From positions 25,781,795 through 25,845,794 of the forward strand of contig NC_092670.1 in NCBI RefSeq assembly GCF_964355755.1: 64,000 nt of DNA, written 5' to 3'. The notes under the pieces were generated by a model. That model did no database searches. It was given only the letters and a program-made list of their open reading frames with translations, and was not told where the DNA came from. The DNA comes from Antedon mediterranea. Taxonomy: Eukaryota; Echinodermata; Crinoidea; Comatulida; Antedonidae. Of this stretch, positions 10,499 through 22,400 are shown piece after piece (position 1 is the stretch's first letter; each line of letters starts with the position of its first letter). A program made the translations under genes and the position numbers.

Positions 10499-13400
10499 AT
10501 GAACGTGTTTTTTATGTTTTCCCTGTCACTGCTGTTTCTAATAATAATATCGCTATTATCAGGGAATGCAAAACATGTAGAAGGAGTTGTTAATTCTTTC
10601 AAGGTACAGTATAGGCCTAAACCTATTTAGTATTATTAAATAGGCTATCCCTAAGGCATCAGGCCTAGGCCTAGGCCTAGCTAGGTAGGGCTAGGCATAG
10701 CCTATAGGCGGCTAGGGCGCCTAGGCCTAGTTAGGCCCTATCTATACTATTACTATAGGCCTACTACACTAGGCCTAGGCTAGCCTAGGCCTAGAGAGAG
10801 GCACTCTAATATGGTGTTCACATAATGTCCGACACACATATTGATCAAAGTAAAATGGCTGATTTTTTAACAACTATGAGACAATGTTTTTATTTATTAT
10901 ATCTGTTTGTTTCATTGATATTTAAGTGAAAATAATCTTGTTTAACTGTGTTTTTAGTATTATAATATTATTATTAACGAGCCACCGGCACCTGCTTCGA
11001 GGCGGCATTTTAGCCTCTCAGAAAATAATTTTAAACTAGGCCTAGTAGAAGCCACCATAGCAAAAGTTATAAATTACTAATTAATACTGGTTGATAGGTG
11101 ACGTGAGCAATTTAAAAGTATTTATTGCAAAAAAATTTAACATGTTTAATATTGAAGTTTTTCATGTCCTGTTTAATATGTCCAAAAATTTTCCACTCCA
11201 AAACCTATTAAAAATTATTGTTTTAACGACATCTTTTTATTTAAAGTGAGGACCAATATGATTATGACTACAGTAAACTTTATAAGTGCCAACTGGTGGT
11301 TTTATGGTGTTTGGCTATGATAAGACCATTATTTTTTATATTTGGATAAAACGTTTGTTAAAATTCTCTGACAAATTCAATTTTGTTTTACTCAGATGAT
11401 GTTTTGGACATGGTCATGAGTGTTATGCTTGTACATTTTTTTGTGACATGTACTAATGCATAAAATAGCAAATTCAATTCATTGAACATGCTTAATATTA
11501 ACAAGTTTTTTATTATTTATACTTTTTATTCATGTCCAAAAATGGCCACTCCGACACAAATTAACAATCCTTGTTAAAAAAAAAGACAGTTTTTATCATA
11601 CTAAAGCTTAAAAAGTACAAAATGTTAACACTGTACACTTTAGAAGTGCCAACTGGTTGGTTTTAATGTGTTTATGGAATAGTAAGACCATTATTTTTTT
11701 AATATGGATAAAACGTTTGTTAAATTCTCTGACAAATTTAATTTTGTATTACTCAGATGAAGTTTTAGGCGTGGTCCTGAGTGTTATGGTTGTACATTTT
11801 TGTTTTGTGTCAATTGGTGTCATGTACTTATGCATAAAATAGCAAATTGAATTCATTTAGCATGCTTAATATAATAAAAAGTTTTTAATTTATTTATACT
11901 GTTATTCATGTCCAAAAATGTCCACTCTGACACAAATGAACAAAAAAAATGTCTCTGGCGGGATTAGAACCTGCGACCTCTCGCTTGTTTGGGCGATCTC
12001 TCGTTTACAGGGCGAGTATCATACCACTAGGCCACAGAACCATATATGGGCAATTTTTGGACAGTTTATATCATGGTAAAGCTTAAAAAGTACAAAATGT
12101 TAACGCAGTAAGCTGTAGAAGTGGCAATTAGTTGGTTTTATGGTGTCTGTAGCTATATAATACCACCATTTTTTTATTTGAGTCTAATGTTTGCTAATTA
12201 TTCAACATTTATTGTTAAAATTCTCAGACAAATTCAATTTTTCCACTCATATGATGTGTATAAAGCGCGAGTATATTTTTTTAATTGATACTCTGTACTA
12301 GTAATTAAATATTAGCCAAATAAGCAGTGGGGCAATTCCATGGTCACTCGCATTACACATTACAGTCATTTTTGTTAGTCTAAGCTTTGTACTTTCTATA
12401 CTAATTGGATTTTTAAGTCAATGTTTTATATGAACATACTTTAGGTGCAAGTCTTTAATAAAATACTATAAAAACAATTGTATGTCTTTTACTTTGACAA
12501 TGACGCCATTGCGAAATTCTGTCACACGCATTACACAAAAAGGACACAACAAAAATTTGATTAGATTTTATAAGAACGTGTCCTTAAACTAAAAATATAT
12601 GAATCAAAAGATCTTATATTTTTAATTGCTGTACTTTTAAAGTATAAAATAGGATAATAAAAAAATTCAACATTACATAGATTTTAAAAATATTTTACAT
12701 TTTAACAAAAAAGTCCCGTCACCCGCATTACTGTCACTCGCATTACCGTAAGAAATGAACTTAGTATTTACTAAGCAAAGCAGAAAGAAAAGTAGACAAT
12801 AATTAAATAATGCCACATTAAACCACCCAAAGAATGTTATATCAATTTTCAAGTAAAAACTTTTATTTTAACTCATTTGGATGAAGTTCTAAAGGACATC
12901 ATCTATTTTTACTAACAGAACATCTTGTTTTTTACAAACACAGTAACTAACAGAACACTTATACGGTCACTAAAAATGAAAATAGAAAATTCAAACAGCC
13001 ATTTTACAAATTATGGAACTCAAAGTTCTTCGCAAACCAGCATCAAGCATTCTTTTTGCCCTGGTAGTGGCTTTAGCAAAGCCATAGCACTTCTAAAAGG
13101 TGATGGCCCGTCTGATGCCAAAGCAGCCTTCTTTGCTCTGAACTAATAGCCACAGGTTTTCTATTAGCAACTTTAAGAGCATCAATCTTCTGCTTCTTCA
13201 AAGCTGGTGGCAGAGCTAGAATTTTCTCTTTTCTTTTACTTTTTTACTTCTTTTCGAAATTTCATTTTGTTTGTTTCTGTATGAGGTGTATTTTCCCTCG
13301 GCTTTCAGTTTTTCTAGGTACTTTCTCTGTCGTTCGGCCATTTCTAAAGGCAGGATGCAAATGTGAATGATATTTTAAAATTATTTTTAAATAATAAGCA

Positions 13401-16400
13401 ATTATATATTTTGTTTTTAAAACTACAATGTTTTAGACCTGGTGGTGTAAAGTATGCCTAGTAAATAATAATATATAAATAATAATATATAAATAAATTA
13501 TTATAGCCTAGGCCTATATGCGGTGTTTTCAAATTATAGAATTTGAAATAATTAACACTAACAATATAAGAAAAAAAAACTTAAAAATTGTGATTAAATA
13601 TAAATGTATACTTATTCTTACCTTCTTATCTTCACAAAAGATTGTACCAAATTTGTTAAATCTCACCAGATTTAGTGTTTTTTATTTAATGAGCTCTTAT
13701 AATGATTGATTTTTCAAATGATTTAACTGCAAAAAGGTCGTTGCTAGGGATTGTGCCCTCAACAAACCTAATGCTATAATATATATTATATAATTATTAT
13801 ACTGTAGTGCCTCCAAATAAGGGCCAAATCACACATTGTATTATGAAATTAATAATTAGAAATACTAATTCTGGGACTAATTCATAACTAATGATAGATT
13901 AATTACTATTTTACTTTACAAAAAAAAGAGTTTTAGTAATGTCACTCGCATTACATTGTCCATTTTTGAACGTCACTCGCATTACATGTCACTCGCATTT
14001 CACTTTTCAATGTCTCAACAATTTTGTATTTACGGGGATTTTTTATTTTTATTTGTCAAATTTTAATTGTTCAAAGTAGTATAGCTAAATTATAAAATTT
14101 CATTAAAAAAAATTATCATCATGATGGTATAAAAAAAAAATCATTTTTTTTGTCACTCGCATTACATACCCTAATATATAACAGAATATACACAGCACTC
14201 CTATATGGGATATTCAACATTTGTAGTTATATCATATTTTCCATACATCTTAAGTGTACTACCGTATTACTTAGACATGTTACTTTATAAATATTGCTTT
14301 GTTGGGAAAATAATAATCAGTTAACGTAATTACCTATTTTTCACACCTAAAAAAAATATATATTCAACATTGAATAAACGTAATTTTTTGGCTGCAAAAA
14401 GTCATAAATGAATTGAAAAAGTTAAAAACCTAGTTCCCACATATTCAAAGAGTAACATAAACACAAATTTTGAGCTGACTAATTAATTTGAATTTTTTTG
14501 GTCATGTCCATGTTTGCATGGAATTGCCCAGTGGCTTTTGTGTTATAATAAAAAATATTGAGATGTTGATTTCCAAATTTTTCAATAAAATTCTTCCAGT
14601 TACTAAATTCCTACTATTACTGTGAAAATGTCCGGATAGTTGTAGCTTTAGAATATTATTTTTCATTAAATATGAACCTGTATGTTTCAAAATTAATTGA
14701 AAAATATGTAAAAAAAGAACTTTGAATGTTTGACCCTGTTAGACACTTGCGGCCTAGGTTACTGTGAAATTGCCCATATATGGTTCTGTGGTCTAGTGGT
14801 ATCATACTCGCCCTGTAAACGAGAGATCGCTCAAACAAGCGAGAGGTGGCAGGTTCGAATCCCGCCAGAGACATTTTTTCATACAACTAAAAAAATACGA
14901 CAAACTTTCGCCAATGATCTATGCTTGACGCGATTGTGAGATCATGTTCCGAATATGAGCACTGTTTCTATAATTTGACAGTATGATTTATATATAATTT
15001 ACACAGTGCTACGCAACACAATTGATTTATATATATCACTACCTAGCCTAGTCAAAGGGCATCCTATTGGTTAACGAAACCGATCAATGTATCAACAGTA
15101 ACATTTTTATTTTTAGAGACAGTAACACAATATTTAAATTGAACGTGATTTTACCAAATACAGAGTTCTTATTCTTAGCTCTCTATTAATGTTGCTCTTT
15201 TGGAGTTCCATAGAAACCAAAATATTGAGTATGCGAGATTCGCAAACAGTACGGCAAGAAAAGAAAAACGTCTGTAAAATCATCAATTTAAAGGATGTAT
15301 TGTAAAACAATGCCTCGCATAAATCCTTGACTTGCCTCGCGTGCCTCGTAATCTTGTTCTTGTTGAGTACTGTATAAGAAATATTTAATTTGATAAATTA
15401 TATAAATGAATATTTTGATATAGGATTTCGTGTTTCTGACCGGATTCGTGTTCCAACCTGGAGAATACGGTGAGATGGATTATACGTTTACATACCAAAC
15501 AGTAAGATTAATTGTCTGTTGTTAATTCAAACAACCTTATTGTCCACAATGGAAATTATTTTGATCATAAAACTCATAATAAAGGCATTACAGTAGTTTT
15601 AGACAAATGTTTTAAAAATATGTTTAAAAAACCCTTGGAAAATCATTTCATTAAAACAACAGTATTGTAAATACCACCGGAACGAATTATGAGAGACGAG
15701 TATTGTCATTTTAAAAATGGATAATGTATTGTTATTCAAAAGAGTTGTTCATAAAGACCGTTGGTTTATGCATGCTCCTCCTCCTAGGCTACCCCTTTTC
15801 ATGAAAAGAAATCAAAGAATGTTCGAACTGTGCGAATAAAGACTAGTGGCACCCGAAAACAGACTTTAATTTAATTTGTATATTTGTAGAGCAAATGTTG
15901 TTATCAGATGCTAATTTTCAATGACGAACCAAATCAGTGGCCGTATATTCAAGAAAATGAAGACTTTCTTGTAACTATGATTTCGACTTGTTTAGTGATT
16001 GATTTATATGCTGCTGTATTTCAACAAATCATTTATCTAATAATGTGCTTTATATGAATAATTTTAGTTCGAGCACATAACACATTTCTCTGTGAATAAA
16101 CTAAAACTGAATAATTGTGTATTGTTTTAGGATTGCATGACGAAGAAATCATTAATTCCGAGCCATTATAATGGTAAAGTTACTCTCAGTACTTCACATA
16201 ACTGTATCATAAGAACAAATTCCGACACAGAAGAAGAGGTAATAGTAAGACTAACATTATTAATATTAATTAGTATACAAATAATTAATGTTTATGAGTG
16301 GAATGTTAAAAAGAATGGCATAAGGTGATGAATGATTACATTACATTAGGCCTACTTGTAGGCCTACCATTCCACGAATATAAAACATTCAGGTCTAGGC

Positions 16401-19400
16401 CAAGCAAAGAAAGGCAATGATGATACCATTACGAGACTTTGCCAGGCAACTGAGACTGGTTAGTCTAATTTTGTTTTTCCAATAATTCTACGCCTTGTAG
16501 AGTTGTCCCCATTATTTAATGAAAGTCATTTAAACAGCCTAAAGCTAATTAAAATTTTGGTTTTGTCTAAATTTGTACTGTATCTCTCCAAAAATTCCGT
16601 CGCGATACGAACGAGTGTTCAATGTTATTGATTTAAGAAAAGGCGAAGCTGTTCAGTTCAGAATTACAGTAACTGTCTTTGTCTATACGCGAAAACATTT
16701 TTTTTTTCATACTACAGTTTTTAACGATCGTTAAATAGTGTTACTATTGAACGCAAGGTGATCCATAATCAAATGACATGAATTTATTTATCATATAATA
16801 TATAAAAGCCAATAGCAACAGTTAAACATCCCATAAGCAAACACAAAAGTATTAAGTATAAATATTATCCAATTACGATGTCGAAATTTTGACTTACTTT
16901 TTCAAATTTCGACAAAACAAAAACAATTTAAAACAATTAAATACAGTGCACATTGACTGCCGTTCAAATCCCAGTCGGCCATCAATGTTTAATGATAGTG
17001 TTCAAAAAATTTAAAATAAGAGGTTGTCTGTTATGGCCTAGTAGCAGAATTGACCTGGCGTGCGTGAACATGAATTATAATGTGCACTGTAATTTTGTGT
17101 TATTTTTAATTTTTTACTATTTCGAAATGGTAAGTCAAAACTTCCACATGGTTATTCGAAATAGCTATGTCGAATTTTAACAAATGTCAAAATGTGAGTC
17201 AGCATAGCTATTAGTCAGAGAGCCCGTAACATATTAGTTCACCCCATACCACCCAGAAAGTTTGACCCCTTAATGCCTTAATGTTGTTAATACTATCAAA
17301 AACATTCCAAAAAAAGGTTGTCAGTCTGACTCCGGTCGTCGGTTATAGTCTCCAGACCCTCTTGAACCAAAATTTGTAAAAACATAGAAGTGTGTCAGGA
17401 CATAACAAAACAAAAAACAAAACTTGACAAAATATCAGGTCGGAAAGGTCAGCCCCCTTTAAAGTTACCCTCTACCAAACACGTTAATTTCACCCCATCT
17501 CACCCATGAACCAATATTAATTTGTACAAACATTATATAGTGTGTCAATAAATAACAAGGCCAACAGCCATTAAGTCACGTGCTACAATGCATAGTGATA
17601 CCGGACCGACAGACCGACAGACAGACAGACCGACCGACTGACATAGTGAACTATACTGACCGAAATTACTGAACATGTTTAAAAATGTTGAAATGTTTAA
17701 AAACATTTATATTTGTTTAATTTACACGTGCGTAGCCTGTCACTTTTGACGTGCTCGTATAACGTAATTTCGAGTTGAAAAGTAAGTCAAGAAAACAGAA
17801 ATCGGGCAAAAAGAGTGCGCAATAACATTTAACGCGCAGTGCGCGCGCAAAAATATGCGCACTCATGGCAATTTTGTAAACGCTTAAAATTGCCTGAAAC
17901 GTACTCTTATTTCATCGAAAATAAATTTTGAAAATTTTAAGCGCGCGTACGCATGCGTTACATGCGCTACGCACGTAATTGTATTGCCATATGATGATTT
18001 ATGCCCTGAAATTTATGAGTACCAACTTTTATTTAATTGTGATTCATGGTTGTGAAGATATGATTACAAATGTGATTTCGTTAAATCGTGCGTAGACCGC
18101 GTAATTTTTTATTGCGCACCGTGAAAACATAACCACATTGATTCCTGGCCATAAGGAATATACTGTGAAAAATTGACCTAGCTAGATTAAACTGATATCA
18201 AGATAAGGTCAGAAAGCGATAAAACGCATAGTGATACCGGACCGACAGACCGACAGACAGACAGACAGACCGACCAACCGACCGACATAGTGAACTATAG
18301 AGTCGCTTCCACGCGACTAAAAATTGTACGCTAATCCCCAACTATTCAGACACACATTCTTTTAGCGTCGTACGCTATAAAACGGTCTAACGCCATGGGT
18401 CTGAACAGCCAATAGGTTTAACCTTTCAATGTTTCCATAGTTTTTAGTCGCGTGGAAGCGACTCTATAGTTCAGTCGGTCGGTTGGTTGGTCTGTCTGTC
18501 TGTCGGTCGGTCTGTCTGTTGGTCGGTCTGTCGGTCCGGTATCACTATGCGTTTTATCGCTTTCTGACCTTATCTTGATATCAGTTTAATCTAGCTAGGT
18601 CAATTTTTCACAGTATATTCCTTATGGCCAGGAATCAATGTGGTTATGTTTTCACGGTGCGCAATAAAAAATTACGCGGTCTACGCACGATTTAACGAAA
18701 TCACGTTTGTAATCATACCTTCACAACCATGAATCACAATTAAATAAAATTTGGTACTCATAAATTTCAGGGCATAAATCATCATAAATGGCAATACAAT
18801 TACGTGCGTAGCGCATGTAACGCATGCGTACGCGCGCTTAAAATTTTCAAAATTTATTTTCGATGAAATAAGAGTACGTTTCAGGCAATTTTAAGCGTTT
18901 ACAAAATTGCCATGAGTGCGCATATTTTTGCGCGCGCACTGCGCGTTAAATGTTATTGCGCACTCTTTTTGCCCGATTTCTGTTTTCTTGACTTACTTTT
19001 CAACTCGAAATTACGTTATACAAGCACATCAAAAGTGACAGGCTACGCACGTGTAAATTAAAAAAATATAAATGTTTTTAAACATTTCAACATTTTTAAA
19101 CATGTTCAGTAATTTCGGTCAGTATAGTTCACTATGTCGGTCGGTCGGTCTGTCTGTCTGTCGGTCTGTCTTGCGGTCTGTCTGTCTGTCTGTCGGTCCG
19201 GTATCACTATGCATTGTAGCACGCGACTTAATGGCTGTTGGCCTTGTTTTTATGGATTTTGATTTTCCATACAATCAGAATGAAGAATTTTTTTTACTGG
19301 ACGGCTGCGTAATTAGCATAGACAAAATTTTTATACAAACATATTGAGTTAATTTTGACGCCAAATTGTTCACAATGTATATATTTATATTAGCTCTAAC

Positions 19401-22400
19401 AGATTTTTCTTTTGTAAAATTGACCGGAAACCTCATTTTTAGCAATGTTGATCTTTGATCTAATTAACGGCAGGTTGGAGAGAATTAAAACAAGATTTAA
19501 ATTGTTCCCAAGGTATATATTTAGTCTATATTCAGTCTAACAGAAGATCTTGCTTGAAAATGTCCAGAAGTGTGGTTATTGACCTTTGACATAAATTAAT
19601 AAATTCATAGACCTAATTCAATAAATATTTGTCGTAGGTGTCAAATTGTTCGCAATAGATATGTTTATACTTGTCATAATGCAACATTTTTTCAAAAAGT
19701 GACCGGAACATGCATTTTATGTGTATTAACATTTGATCAGCTTTTCCCATCTAAATAACATCGAAAATATGTATAGGAAAGGGTGCCTTCTCCTTATGAA
19801 GTAACCTATAAAGTTTTTCAGAATAATCTTACATGCCTTATGGGATCGGTTCTGTTCTCTATGGGCCATACCGGCTCTGTAATGGAAAAGGGTCAAACAT
19901 TTGGTATCAATAGGCTAGCCCAAACAGTAAAAAGTTGCCTGTACACACAGGATTCTAAAATAACCCATATGGATTTGCCCTAATGAAACCTCTAAGGCCC
20001 TTTTGGGATCTATGTTTGCTACTTAAGGCCCTGTATTAGAAATTAATATGGGGTAATAGTTCATATTTATTTATTTATTTGGTGACCCATTCACCTTTGG
20101 ATCGGTGGCACTCACTACATGCGGTGCGGTCATGAGTTAATTTTGGTGTCAAATTGTTCACAATGTATACGTTTATATTAACTCATGTCCAGAAATTCCT
20201 GAGATATAGCATGTTTCTATGAAAATAGCGGCCAGTTTGTTTATGCTAATTATGCAAATTGCTCAATGCTGACACAGCCGTCCAGTAAAAAAAATGCTTC
20301 ATTCTGATGGTATCGAGAATCAAAATCCATCAAAAAAAACTATAGAAAACATTGCAAGGTTAAACCCCTTGGCTTCCGGAGTATGGGGCGACATTAACAA
20401 GTTCGCTTCGCTACAGGTCCTGTCGACGGCCCTGGACAAGCACATTTTTCAGCCGTGCAAACGCTGACTAAAGCAAAATAGGTCTATGGGGGAAAATGTC
20501 ACCTTTTAATAGGCTAGTACCTCAATTTTCATATTTAAAATATCAATTTTTAATACATTTATGAGAGTGTCATTACCGACCATCTAGAGAGGTGTTATAT
20601 TTTCAAAATCGACTCAACTCAGCCCCAACCATGGTGGTATGGGGTGAAAATATATGTTACGAACTCTTAGCCTATATTTTATATTCAGATAGCAGGATTA
20701 GGCTTTCGCTTTCGTACAAACTGAATAGGCTTTTTTCATTACGTTGTTCCAGTTTACGGGATATTGCCACCCAGGCTAGGGAGATGCAACTATATTGATA
20801 ATGTTTGATTTTAAAAATAACTACTGCACTATCACATTCTTTCTGAGGAAACGTCATAAAAAGAATATTAACATTTTATAAAAATGTTAAACTATATAAA
20901 AAGTATTACAATTCTTTGGCCTATGTACAGAGAATTGTTACACATCTTTCATCTACCTAAAATTGAATATGAAAATATAATATTAAAAGGTACTGTACAG
21001 AGTTATAAAGTCTTACACATTAATTAAAATAAGTAAATATCTTTACCGTCTTTTTAAAATTGCCCATGATTAATAATTGCATGCGATCTTGGCAACAAAA
21101 TAAAATATGGAAGTCATTTTACCCTTTGTTTTGGAGACATGAACCTTATTATCCTCTAGTGGAATAATTTTGTGTATGTTGATAATTGTTGTATAAATAA
21201 TAAATATATTGTTGCAGGAGTTTTATTGCCACGGAACACGTCATTTCAATGTCATAGAGGAACGATGGTGGTACATTACCATAGTACATTGTGGCGGTGA
21301 TGGAATTCATAACTTTCATTATAACATGGAATTTATCAATGGAAAACATAACTTTGACAATCATTTCTCAGCAGATGAAAGATGTAGGTACAGTATTCCT
21401 AAACTAGAAAACAAAGCTTGTACCAGATATAAAAAAAAAGGTTTACGGCCATTTTGGAAAGTGTAGATCTACATTTTGGCATCCATTTTGTTTTATGAAA
21501 ATTAGGAGCTATCATTTTTTTATTAACTACCATAAAATGCACCTATTTTTTAGAACTTAGACTTAAATCGCTACGTTTGTGTAAGTGCTGTTTGGATGGT
21601 GGTTGAACATGAGGTGATATAAGAAGCGGCTGGAGATGCGGTGTATTAACAAACTTTTTATATTTGTTTTCATTTATTTGTTCGACACAAGCGATCAAGG
21701 GGTTGCGACAGCAACACGCGCCATGACACGTAAGTGTTCGCAACCCCTGTGTAAGTGGTGGTGATACGTGCGTCTTGTTGAGGTGAGGTGATTTCTCATC
21801 GATGGCAATGATTCATGTCCAATTTATGGTACAGTATTGCGCAGGGGCGGATCGAGTAATTTAGTGGGTGGGGTGTACCTTGCGAGCGGACCAAGACGCT
21901 TGGGGGTCCAGGGGTGAAGCCCCAAAAATGTTGATGTTCTAGCGTATTATCAGTCGTTTTAAAACGATTTACGAAAATCTCGTACCGTCAATTTACATTA
22001 TTTTGATTGTGCGCTACAACTCTTATGTCATGGTTAAATAATTAAAATGACGAACAAATTACTCGATGGTCTTTATTTATTTTTGTATTTCTTCTTCGAC
22101 AACATAAACATCACTTTGCTTCAGTTCTAATTTTTGCAGGTTTTGCTGAAGATGTTTTAAGTAGGTATACTACGGTGAACGAAAAAGACAGTTGACCTAA
22201 TTTAAAAGACCAATGGTAGTTGTAGAACATGTTCTGTTCTGTTGTGTTATACAAGCGATGTATATATATGTGATATGATGTTAAGAGCTAAAACACATAA
22301 GCTATCCATTAGCTTCGTATTGATCGGAATTTTTGTTTACTGTTTAACAGTTTCAAAATGAAGTCATAAACTGTGCTCCATTAGGTTGTCAGGCGGAACG

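Noticed and set aside
11950-12041. Functional tRNA gene
   Set aside because: The B box has a substitution, acceptor pairing is imperfect, the loop carries a 20-nt insertion, and the unit interrupts a tandem repeat, so a SINE is more likely.
12925-13146. Plus-strand 73-codon frame
   Set aside because: It is antisense to the better supported basic-protein remnant on the minus strand and has no recognisable motif.
14656-14886. Minus-strand 76-codon frame containing LAGFEPATSRL
   Set aside because: It is the antisense translation of the tRNA-like SINE B box region, a frequent artefact in animal gene sets.
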